Assembly: GCA_029844215.1 (NCBI GenBank)
Contig: CM056723.1
Coordinates: forward strand, 3,246,980 to 3,310,979
From: Przewalskia tangutica
Taxonomy: Eukaryota; Streptophyta; Magnoliopsida; Solanales; Solanaceae
Length of the DNA: 64,000 nucleotides
Reading direction: 5' to 3'
The first letter of the stretch is position 1; every line of letters begins with the position of its first letter. Below the pieces are notes generated by a model. That model did not search any database, was not told the origin of the DNA, and saw only the letters and a program-made list of their open reading frames with translations. Positions 43,744 through 53,773 of the stretch are shown here, piece after piece. A program made the position numbers and the translations under genes.

Positions 43744-46176
43744 ATGAGAATCTGCAACACCAATCAACTGCTACAATATCTTTTTGTTGTAGCAGCTCTT
43801 CTTCCTCTGTGCTTTGGTGATCTAAACTCGGACAAACAAGCCCTTCTTGATTTTGCTGCGGCAGTCCCACATGGCCGAAAGATCAACTGGAATCCTGCTT
43901 CTCCTATCTGCTCATCTTGGGTAGGCATTACTTGTAGTAATGATGGAGCCCATGTGGTGGCTGTACGACTTCCAGCAGCTGGACTCATTGGTCCACTTCC
44001 AGAAGATACTTTTGGGAAGATGGATACCTTAAGGATTATCAGCCTTCGGTCCAATCGTCTCAACGGAAACCTTCCTTCTGCAATCACTTCACTTCCTTCT
44101 CTCCAATCCCTATTCTTACAGAACAATAACTTATCTGGACCTATTCCCGCTTCTGTTTCGAATAAACTGACTGTTTTGGACCTATCTCATAATTTCTTCA
44201 CTGGTAAGATTCCTGAAACAATTCATAACTTGACTCAGCTAACTGGTTTAAGCCTCCAGAATAACTTGCTTTCTGGACCCATACCTAATATTACTCTTCC
44301 AAGGCTAAGATATTTAAATTTAAGCCACAACAATCTTAATGGTTCTGTTCCATTATCCCTCCAAAAGTTTCCAAATTCTTCCTTTGAGGGGAACTCGCTC
44401 TTGTGTGGACTACCCTTAAATCCTTGTTCCTCTGTTCTACCACCACCCCCTTCCCCTTCCCCACCCGCACCTTCCCCAAACACCCAAGAAAAAACCTCAA
44501 AGAAGAAATTTAAACTAGGATATATTATTGCTATTGCTGTTGGAGGGGCTGTGCTGGTCTTGCTACTAGTTGTGATCATAGTTTTGTGCTGCCTGAAATG
44601 GAAAAGGGGTGATGGAAGAAATGTGTTGAAAGGGAAATCTTCGAGTGGAGGAAGGAATGAAAAGCCAACGGAAGAGTTTGGTAGTGGGGTGCAAGAACCT
44701 GACAAAAATAAGCTGGTTTTCTTTGAAGGCTGCTCTTACAATTTTGATCTCGAGGACCTATTGAGGGCCTCCGCTGAAGTGCTAGGAAAGGGGAGTTTTG
44801 GAACTGCGTATAAGGCTATTTTGGAGGAGTCGACGACAGTGGTGGTTAAAAGATTAAAAGAAGTTATTGTAGGGAAGAAGGACTTTGAACAGCAGATGGA
44901 AATTATTGGTAGAGTTGGACAGCATCCAAATGTTGTTCCTTTACGTGCTTATTATTACTCCAAGGATGAGAAGCTACTGGTGTATGGTTATTTCTCAATG
45001 GGCAGCTTGTCAATGCTCTTGCATGGTAAGGCATCATATGCTCTCATCGTCATTTCCTTTCTTTATTTCTAGTGTTTGGCGTAGCAACTTGACACCCTTT
45101 GTCATTAAATGACTAATAGTAAACTCCTAGCACAATACAAACTGCAGTTATGTCCTAAAAAGTATTAAATGAATCCAAACTTGTGAACTAGTGTTAAAAG
45201 GAGCATTCTTTCTTGTAGCTAATTGTGAACTTAGAGAAGAACAAGTCATATTCAGAATATATGCATCAGTTTATCTTTATAGGTCTATTATACGAGTATA
45301 CAACAACTCTTATGTGATTCTGTATCTATTATTTCTGTTTTCGACATATTGACATTTGCCAGCTTTCCTTTTTAGCTAATACTGCTCCATGGAAGGTGTA
45401 GTTTAGCACTCACACTATCGTGCTGCCTTTCTAACCGGAAAGCTGATAGTGCTGAAAATCTTCATACTTATGATATACCCATTATCTATCCTGGAAGACT
45501 ACACGAGAAGCGAACTCATCCCCATACTGCTGATAATTCTGTTCTCTAATGCGTTTCAAACTTTTATGTCATTGTAGGAAGCAGGGCTTCTGGAAGAAAT
45601 CCACTGGACTGGGAGTCTCGAGTTAAAATATCTCTTGAAGCAGCAAAGGGGATTGCACACATCCATTCAATGGGTGGTCCAAAATTTACTCATGGAAATA
45701 TAAAGTCCTCGAATGTCCTACTCAAGCAAGATCTAGAAGCTTGCGTCTCAGATTTTGGTTTATCCCCTATAATGAACTTCCCTGCTGCTCCATCTCGTTT
45801 TCCAGGGTACCGAGCTCCTGAGGTGATAGAAACCCGAAAGCACGGTCATAAATCAGATGTCTACAGCTTCGGTGTCTTACTACTCGAGATGCTTACTGGA
45901 AAGCAGCCAATGCAATCACCGGGGCGTGATGACATGGTTGACCTTCCTAGGTGGGTCCAATCAGTTGTCAGGGAGGAATGGACGTCAGAGGTTTTTGACG
46001 TCGATTTGATGAGATTCCAAAACATTGAAGAGGAGATGGTACAGATGCTGCAAATTGCTATGGCATGTGTTGTGAGGGTCGCGGACATGCGACCCAGCAT
46101 GGAGGAAGTCGTTAGAATGATTGAAGAGGTCAGGCAATCTAACTCTGAAAACAGGCAATCTTCAGAAAGAGAATAG
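43744..46176 (+). CDS. LRR receptor-like kinase, probably catalytically inactive (At5g58300-like)
   Basis: Predicted plasma-membrane receptor-like protein. Two coding exons (43744-45025 and 45578-46176) give 626 residues. A signal peptide covers about 1-25. The extracellular part has an N-terminal LRR cap with SWVGITC (58-64) and about five leucine-rich repeats (to ~215). A proline-rich linker (233-246) leads to one membrane helix (260-284). The kinase-like domain has LGKGSFGTAYKA (347-358) and VVVKRL with lysine 369. The catalytic loop is HGN (466-468) rather than HRD, while DFG (486-488) is kept. Loss of the catalytic aspartate defines the 'probable inactive receptor kinase' group, so signalling is likely by scaffolding. 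I chose the second in-frame ATG because it follows the splice acceptor at 43690 and begins the signal peptide; the upstream ATG lies before that acceptor. Confidence 0.95.
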
Positions 46177-46841
46177 ATCCTTGGGCTCAAATGTGCAGGT
46201 CCCTTTATTCCTTGGATTTCTGACTTGCAATTTGTAAGTGCTGAGAAATTCATTTGATTTCATTACCCAGTACAACAGTATACATTCTAATTCAATCCTA
46301 TTGACAAGTGTATCTTATGAAAGTGCAAATTTGATGATTTGTTTTCCTCAGGAAATATAGTAGACCAAGTTAATCTTAGTCTTTTTTTTTTAAAAAAAAA
46401 TCTTGTCATTTGTTGTAAGATTCACTGCACTTGTTAAAAACTGATTGATGCTCGTTATCTTCAAGGGTCACTTAAAAAGAACGAAATTTGTGGAATATGT
46501 CCAAACAATTCCTTTGGGTGTGTTTGTTATGAAAATAAGTCATTTTCTGGTAATGAAACACCAAAAGTATTATTTTCCATTAAAAGGGTAGAAACAACTT
46601 TCTTTGCTTATATTATTCTCTGGTAGTCCATTTGAAATAGTTTATAAATATTAGATAGAGTTTATTTTGGTAAATATTTTACTGTGTTTTTAAAAAATAT
46701 TTAAATAGGTATAACATCTCTATCACTAATCATGCAACTGGGAATATAAAATAGTTATAATATGCATTGGTGTGTCCCTCAAATTGTTCCTTAACTTTCA
46801 TTCTTCGCATCCCTCATCCTCATTAGTGTCTGTTAGCTACA
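46177..46841. other. 3' flank of the receptor-kinase gene
   Basis: Probable 3' UTR followed by AT-rich DNA. TTTGGGTGTGTTTGTTATG near 46516 resembles a MITE end, but I find no matching inverted end. Nothing else is recognised. Confidence 0.4.
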
Positions 46842-46844
46842 TTA

Positions 46845-48269
46845 GTATGTATTTGGCCAAGCTTTTACAAGTGTTTCTCAATTTGAGAAACACTTTTTGG
46901 GTCAAACACATACTTATCAAGTAGAAATATTTTTTTAAAAAAAGTGTTTCTACAATGAAAGAAAAGGAGAAACACCAATTTGGTGCTTCTACAAACATTT
47001 TTTAATTTAAAAAAAAATGTTGATCGACTTTTTTCAATTTTATTTAATTATTCACTTTTAAAAAAAATATCAATTGGGTTTAATTATTTACTGTATTTTT
47101 TATAACTAGTTGATATGTTGATTTTTTATAGACTTATTTCAATTGAGTTTAATTATTCACTTTTTTTTATTCAATTGGGTTTAATTATTTACTGAATTTT
47201 TGATAATTAGTGTATATGTTATCTATTTTTTCAAAAAAAAATTGTTTATAGACTTAATTCAACTGGATTTAATTATTCACTGGGTTTTCAAAAAGTAGTT
47301 GATAAGTTATCTGTTTTAAAATGTTTAATTCAATTGGGTCTAAATCTTTACGGGGTTTTGATAACTACTCGATATGTTTTCTGTTTTTTTTTTAATGTTT
47401 GGGATTGAGGCGTAATTGTTAAAAAACAAATTGTAGAAGTATTAAAAAACAGATTTTCTCTTTGTCATAATATATATATATACAAACCATGTTGAGTTTA
47501 TTTTCCTCATATTTTAAGTATTAGTTTGTTCTGTACATTCCTCATTGAGAAATGTAATTGAGCGAACATTTGGTGTGTGGAAAAAAAGATGGAGAGTATT
47601 ATCAATAATGCCAAGTTTTCCATTACACACAAAAAAATTGTTGCGGCAACTATGGTTATGCATAACTACATTAGAAGACATGCAGTAGAAGATTTGGAAT
47701 TTGATAAATGTGATGCAGACCCTACTTATGTTCCTGAAGTTGAAGGAGATGAAGATATTGGAGGAACATCAAGGATTTTGAGAGATGATCATGATGGATC
47801 GACGGATGATGTTAGTATGAAATATGTTCGCCACAACATTGACACTTTCTTTATGAGTCGCGGGTCGTAATAATATTTCTATATTTTTGTTTATTAGTTG
47901 TGTAATATATTCAACTTTTGGACATATTGAGTCATTGACTATCATATTGTCATTACATATGTATAATATAATATTATTTTTTGATTAATTATTGTAAAAT
48001 AATTTTAATTTTTTTTAATTAAATTGTAAAGATATACTAATTTTTAGAAACATGTGATAGAAAAGAATATTTTAAATAGTTTTAAATCTATTAAAAAGAA
48101 TATTCTAGTTTCTTTGCATAAATGTGGGTCAAACAGGAAATTATTTCTGTTTCTCAGAACTACTATAATTATAGGTCAAACACCCTAACAGATTCTCTAG
48201 AAACAATTTTTGCAGAACTACTTCTAAGAAATAGAATTTTTTTTTTTAAAAACTTGGTCAAACATACCC
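46845..48269. mobile_element. PIF/Harbinger element with transposase remnant
   Basis: TTA lies at both ends (46842-46844 and 48270-48272). The left end GTATGTATTTGGCCAAGC and the right end CTTGGTCAAACATACCC are inverted. GTTTCTC and CTACAA motifs recur just inside. It carries a broken Harbinger transposase C-terminus at 47542-47870. The right TTA is shared with the next MITE. Confidence 0.82.
47542..47870 (+). pseudogene. Harbinger (DDE_Tnp_4/ALP1-like) transposase 3' fragment
   Basis: The frame starting at 47542 reads SLRNVIERTFGVWKKRWRVL then a PSFP-type segment, the conserved helix after the last catalytic residue of Harbinger transposases. After a frameshift around 47625-47640 the reading continues as KKIVAATMVMHNYIRRHAVED and runs to a stop at 47870. 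The DDE core upstream is not recognisable. It is therefore a transposase relic that explains the origin of the surrounding element. Confidence 0.8.
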
Positions 48270-48272
48270 TTA

Positions 48273-48580
48273 GGGCCCGTTTGGTACAACTTATTAAAAA
48301 GAACTTATAGGAGTAGAGTTTTTTCAAGTAGAGCTTTTATGAAAAAATTGTTATGTGTTTGGTTGCCAATAAAAAAAGTGCTTTTGTATAAAAACAAAAA
48401 AGTAGAAAGTCAAAATAAGCTCTACTCAAGAAGTTCAAATTTTGAGCTTCTTCCAAAAGTGCTTTTGGACCCAAAATCACTTATCCATTTGTCAACCAAA
48501 CACCCCATTTAAAGGCCAAAAGTGTTTTTGACTTTTTAAAAGCACTTTTGGCCTTTGGAAAAGCTCAACCAAACGGGCAC
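48273..48580. mobile_element. Tourist-like MITE A
   Basis: It has ends GGGCCCGTTTGGTACAACTT and GCTCAACCAAACGGGCAC, is 308 bp and has TTA on both sides (48270-48272, 48581-48583). It is rich in AAAAGTGCTTTTGG palindromes and non-coding. Both TTA copies are shared with neighbouring elements. Confidence 0.85.
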
Positions 48581-48583
48581 TTA

Positions 48584-48901
48584 AGGTCCGTTTGGTACAA
48601 CTTATTAAAAATAGCTTTTAGAAGTAGAGCTTTAGGAGTAGAGTTTTTTATCAAAAAGTTATTAAGTGTTTGGTTGTCAATAAAAACGTGATTTTGACTT
48701 AAAAATGGGAAAAGACAAAAGAAATTTTGCCTCTACTGGGCAAAAGTCCAAAATTTGAGTTTCTCCCGGTAGAGGCCAAAAGTGTTTTTTTCAGCCAAAA
48801 GCACTTTTGGTCTTTTCAGCCAAACACCCAAACAAAGGCCAAAAGTGTTTTTGGCAAAAAAAAACATTTTTGGGCATTTGAAAAGCCCAACCAAACGACA
48901 C
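48584..48901. mobile_element. Tourist-like MITE B
   Basis: It starts AGGTCCGTTTGGTACAACTT and ends GCCCAACCAAACGACAC, 318 bp, between TTA at 48581-48583 and 48902-48904. It is closely related to MITE A over its left half, so these are two separate insertions of one family in the same orientation. Confidence 0.83.
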
Positions 48902-48904
48902 TTA

Positions 48905-49920
48905 GGGCCCGTTTGGATGGGCTTAAAAAAGTGGCTTTTATGGATAAAGTGTCTTTAGACCTTTTAAGTGCTGAAAGTTGTTTTTAAAAATAAGCAGTTG
49001 AGTGTTTGGATAAAAGTGCTTATTGGTGAGAGGGTAGTGTGAGAATTTTAATAAAATACAAGGGATACAAATGTAATCTTAAAAGTCAACAAAAATGGCT
49101 TATAAGCTCAAAAAAAAAAGTTTTAAAAAATGACTGACTTTAAGCACTTTCTGGCTTAAAGTCAGCACTTTAAGCCAGAAAGTCAAACAGTCAAATAAGC
49201 TAAAAAGACTTATAAGTAGGGGTGCACAAAAGGTTAAAATCGGACCGGATCAAACCGGATCGAAGACCGAAGATCGAAAATCGAGATTACTAGGACCGAA
49301 GACCGGACCGAATTTCTCGGTCCGGTCCAGGTCATTTTCGGTCCGGTCCGGTCTATTGGACCGAATTTTCCCCACCCCAATTTCAACCATCCCCACCCAC
49401 CCGCTTCACCCATCCAAATTTCCGCCAGCCCGGACGTATTGACATATCAAATATAGGTTGTAAATTGATCAAACTTTATATGGTCATAACTTTGCGCTCG
49501 GACGTCCGTTTTACCTAAAAAAAAATGATTTCGCGTATTTTTTCGATACGGGGTAGCCAAACTGCTGAAGCGGTTTGATTCCGCCGATTTCTCCAAAAAC
49601 GTCCATCTTGCCCCTCAATTTTATTTTTTCCCCATATCGTTACGTTTTTCCCTTTTTCAAATCTAAATATCTCGCGATTTACAGTTGAAGTAAAAATTTC
49701 GTGGCACCGCGTCCGAGAATGTCAATTTCAGTATTGGAAATTCAATTTAAAAAAAAACGGGCCCCGGAACCGGACCGGACCGAAAACCGAAATCTCAAAT
49801 CTCTAGGATCGAATTTCTCGGTCCGGTTCGGTCTGGTCCGAACAGGTTCGGTCCGGTCCAATTTTTCGGTCCGGACCGATTTTTGTGCAGCCCTACTTAT
49901 AAGCCAATCCAAACGGGCTC
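48905..49920. mobile_element. Tourist-like MITE C, split by a hAT element
   Basis: The ends GGGCCCGTTTGGATGGGCTT and AAGCCAATCCAAACGGGCTC are inverted, with TTA at 48902-48904 and 49921-49923. Without the inner hAT element it is about 330 bp. Its sequence (GACTTTAAGCACTTT, AAAGTCAGCACTTT) differs from A and B, so it is a different subfamily. Confidence 0.85.
49217..49895. mobile_element. Non-autonomous hAT element with GGTCCG subterminal repeats
   Basis: CTTATAAG is duplicated exactly at 49209-49216 and 49896-49903. The ends TAGGGGTGCACAAAA and TTTTTGTGCAGCCCTA are inverted. Both subterminal regions contain dense CGGTCCGG/GGACCG motifs, the pattern expected of transposase-binding sites. It is 679 bp. 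The long frame at 49701-50258 starts inside it and runs out of it, and is not a gene. Confidence 0.92.
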
Positions 49921-50280
49921 TTAGTCTTTTTGTTAGTGCGTTTATTCATCTCCAAACGGCTATAAAGATACAAAAGAAAGGAGAACACGAGTTGGAAAAG
50001 GACAAGGGATCGGATACCCGGGTCCAAGTCCGGAACTCGACGAATGGGGGCAAAGTATCAGTGGGAAGTGCACAAATAACAATTTTTTGGGCCGTTGTTT
50101 ATGTTTTAACCAAGATTTGCTCCGACTTTTCACCCATGTTGGCTAATTTCACTAAGATAGGATACTTTAGTATTATGAGTGGATGGCTAAATTATTCACC
50201 TTTTACTATTTTAATTTCTGCGTATGGATTTTGGGTGAGGTCGGATCTTTTTAATTGAGTTTCTATTTATTAAATTAAAA

Positions 50281-51018
50281 ATAATAATTAAAAAAATGTT
50301 ACCCATTGGAAGTAGAATTTTCTGATAGATGTAAATTTTGTGTTTGTAAACTCAAAGTTTTGTGACTTTTGTGTTAAAAGACATAATTAAATGACTTTGG
50401 TGAGAAAAAATAATAGTTATGTGACTTTTGTGTTAGAAAATATAGTTAAGTGACTTTGGTGAAAAAAAGTGATAGTTATATGACTTTTATGTTATAAAAC
50501 ATAGTTAAGTGACTTTTATGAAAAAGTGATAATTGTGTGACCATTTAAGGACTCATAGTACTAAAGTTTAAGCTATGGATTCAAACTTGATGACAATTTT
50601 AGGAATATATGTCTCAATTTAGTCATCAAATTGGTCACTATTACTGTTGGTATTATTTTTTCTTCTCTAGCGGCTTGAACTTCATGACACAAGCCTAAAG
50701 TTTGAATTGTTTACACAATATCTTTGAAGTTTAAATTGAAAAAGGTGACTTAAGAACACTAAAGCGGAAAACCTTGAAGTTTTAAATTGAAAAAAAATTA
50801 ATTTAAGGACATAATGTTCTGAATTTTTATACTGAAAATTTTAAAATATAATATCCTAAAAAATTTGAATTAAAAAAATAAATTTAAAGACACAACGTCT
50901 TGTAGTTTTGAACTACTATTGAACTTCATGACTTCAACACATAGTGTCTTGAAGTTATTAAAAACAAAAACTAAGAAAAAGCAATATTTACCTGCTTTTT
51001 AAATTGTGATTTAAGTAT
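50281..51018. repeat. AT-rich spacer with ~60-bp tandem repeat
   Basis: Between 50356 and 50540 the unit GTGACTTTTGTGTTA...ACATAGTTAAGTGACTTTGG recurs about three times at roughly 60-bp spacing. The rest is AT-rich and shows no gene. Confidence 0.65.
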
Positions 51019-51021
51019 TAA

Positions 51022-52091
51022 GGTGGTGTTTGACCAAATTTCTGGAAGTGTTTTTGTTTCTCAAAAACACTTCTTTGGCAAACACCATCTTTCCAGAAGT
51101 AAAACACTTTTTTCAGAAGTCAAAAAGTGTTTCTAGATGGAAATAGAAGCAGAAACACCAATTTGGTGCTTCTGGAGAAGTGCTTATGGAGAAACTCTTT
51201 TTGCTCATTCATTGAATTTTTTTGGACCCATTTACTATTTTCTTTTCACAAAATTCCTTTTAATCTCATATAATATCCCCATATAAAATAGAAATTTGAG
51301 AATATGGGTAAGGTGGGGGTAAGAAATAAATTCATTTTTTTTTATAAAAGTAACAAAAAATATGAAATAGAAATTTGAGGATGAGTAGGGCAATGGGGTG
51401 GGGTGGGGTAGGGGTAGGGCGGGGGTAGGGGTAAGAAAAAAAATCATTTTTTAAAATATTTTTTTTATAAAAGTAACAAAAAATATGAAATAGAAATTTG
51501 AGGGCGGGGTAGGGCAATGGGGTAAGAAAAAATTTCATATTTTTAATTATTTTTTGTAAAAGTTAAAAAAAATATGAAATAAAAATTTGAGGATGAGGTA
51601 GGTCAATGGGGTGGGGTGGGGGTAGGGCGGGGGGGGGGGGTACGGGGTGAAGAAAAACAATCATATTTTTTATAAAAGTAAAAAAAATATGACATAGAAA
51701 TTTGAGGATGGGGTGGGATAGGTGTGGGTAGGGCAGGGTAGGTTTGGACATATTTGAGTCATTGACTTCATATTATCGTTACATTTCTTATATACAATAT
51801 AATATTATTTTTTGATTAAATGTTGCAATTAAATAATTTAAAAAAAATGATTAAATTGTAAAGGTAAACTAATTTTTAGAAACATATGATAGAAAATAAT
51901 ATTTTAAATAGTTTTAAATCTATTAAAAAGAATATTCTAGTAAATTTGCATATATGTTTGCCAAACAGAAGTCGCTTTGCTTCGTAAACACTTCTATAAT
52001 TATAGGCCAAACACTTAACCGATTCTCTGTAAAGCTTAGTTTACTTAGGAGAACCAGAAACATCTTTCCAGAAGTTTTGCCAAACAAACCC
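51022..52091. mobile_element. Harbinger-type element related to 46845-48269
   Basis: TAA flanks the element (51019-51021 and 52092-52094). The left end GGTGGTGTTTGACCAAATTT and the right end AAGTTTTGCCAAACAAACCC are inverted. Its right part (TTTTAGAAACATATGATAGA, then ATAATTATAGGCCAAACAC) matches the right part of the element at 46845-48269. The transposase has been replaced by a G-rich minisatellite (51300-51750). Confidence 0.8.
51300..51750. repeat. G-rich minisatellite
   Basis: About four imperfect units contain ATATGAAATAGAAATTTGAG then GGTAGGGC/GGGGTGGGG runs and a T/A-rich end. Units start near 51360, 51485, 51572 and 51690. The plus strand has successive G-runs at 51395-51440 and 51610-51650 that fit the pattern for G-quadruplex formation. 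The minus-strand frames here are artefacts of the repeat. Confidence 0.85.
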
Positions 52092-52137
52092 TAAATAAGG
52101 TACAAACGCGGACTAAAAATGCAAACAACCGTCCTAA

Positions 52138-53176
52138 GACCATCTCCAGCAGGGGACATTGTCCCCGATAATTACATACAACAGGAGAGACATGTTGACG
52201 TGAAAATAATTGAGAATGATTGAATATATAGTCGATAATCTTGTCACGTGGAGACAATGTCTCCTGCTGTGGAAGGTGGAAGAGATAATGTCTCCTGCAG
52301 TGCCATGTGGCAGCCTGTGATAGACTGCCACAAATTCATTTTCCACCAGTATTTTAATTGCTATTTTTGACAAATAATTTAACCGAATTCTAAAATAAAA
52401 AAAATATCAATTTTTTTAATTTTTCAAGATCTATAAAAAGAGACTAGGTTTACTTCATTTGGACACCAAAATATTTTGGCTATTTTCTCCAAATTTCTAT
52501 CTTCTTTCAAAGTATTTGCTATTTTTTAAATATGAATCCTAATCAAAATTTTAACCTTCCTTCAAATTTTATATTTCCTAACCAACTATAAAATCTCAAT
52601 ATTCACGTCCACAAAATTCTCTAAATTTTCAAATGTCATATATAATGTACCCTTCAATAGCATTCTTGCTCAAATTCAAAATGTTGCGCGAATTCATCAA
52701 ACTAGGTGGTATAGTATCAGAAATATTGTTACAATCAAGATTTAATATTGCAAGAGCGTGCATATTTCCTAGAGATGGAGCAACCGAAAATTAATTTTTA
52801 ATTTGTGATTTTTAATATTATCAATGTTTTAGTGTGTTTTTAATAAATTGTATGATTAATTTATCTTCATTAATAAAATCATGTATTATTGTGTTTTAAT
52901 ATTATAATAATATTGGATAAGTATCAAAATTAAATGAATATAAGTAATTTATAATTTTATTATTATATGTATAATAATATGAATTTATAAAAATAATATC
53001 ATATATATAATAGAAAATAAGATATAATGAATATATATGGTGGAGTATATGTATTGATGTGGAGGAAAGAGAAAATGAATTATTTTTTGAAATATCTTCT
53101 ACTATAAAGTGTATGTGATAAATGAAGATAATTGATGATGTGACAGAGAATTTTCTCCTCCCGACCGGAGATGGTC
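52138..53176. mobile_element. Harbinger-type element, ~1.04 kb
   Basis: TAA occurs at 52135-52137 and 53177-53179. The ends GACCATCTCC and GGAGATGGTC are perfect 10-bp inverted repeats. The next bases (CAGCAGGGGACATTGTCCCC) form a local hairpin. A short MNPNQNFNLPSNF start at about 52532 resembles the N-terminus of proteins encoded by plant Harbinger elements, but no long frame follows. It begins only 43 bp after the previous element. Confidence 0.75.
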
Positions 53177-53179
53177 TAA

Positions 53180-53773
53180 AAGTGGCTACCTAGTGTCATT
53201 TCCACAAGCTATGTGCACATTATGACTCCACAAAAGATGGACCCCACTATAAAATATGGCTACGAATAGCCTTCATGTAAGTTACGCAGGTCACCTTTCG
53301 AAGCAATATTTACTCCATTATTTTATTAATTTGATTTGATACGAAATTTTAAAAATAAAATTTTAAAATCTTAAATTAAAAGTACGTCTATATTAAAATT
53401 AAAAAACTTATTAAAGGCCCTTTGTGGTACAGATGAAAAAGTTATTTTCCATACAAATTGGCTCTAAACCTAATCCAGGCTCCGCAAATCCCCCAAATTG
53501 AATCAATCGTCTCAACATCTTCCTTCTTCAGGTACTTTACCAAATATACATGCATATTAATTGTTAATATTATATTGTTGAATAAAGTAGATCCATTAGA
53601 TCTCGTAATTTTTCTGCTTATTTTGTTGATTAGTTTCAGTTTTCTAATCTGGAACAACGTTGATTTGTGTTTGTAATTAGTTCATACTTTGCTTGAATTT
53701 GGAGATCTGTGGATTTTGATGAAAAACAGTTGTATTTATATTTGGTCAGGGCTTGGATTTGAGGGCCTAAGTT
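53180..53773 (+). promoter_or_regulatory. Promoter, 5' UTR and leader intron of the E2 gene
   Basis: A leader exon probably includes CAAATTGAATCAATCGTCTC and ends at CTTCAG followed by GTACTTTACC at 53531. An acceptor TTTGGTCAG lies near 53749, 24 bp before the ATG. A leader intron of this kind is usual for UBC8/10-type genes. Upstream is AT-rich DNA with no clear TATA box. Confidence 0.5.

Noticed and set aside
43764..44705. Two long minus-strand frames opposite the receptor kinase
   Set aside because: They are shadows of the strongly conserved plus-strand LRR-kinase exon.
49701..50258. 185-residue plus-strand open frame
   Set aside because: It begins inside the hAT element's GGTCCG repeats and runs through its end, the MITE end and flanking DNA. 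It crosses three unrelated units and cannot be a gene.
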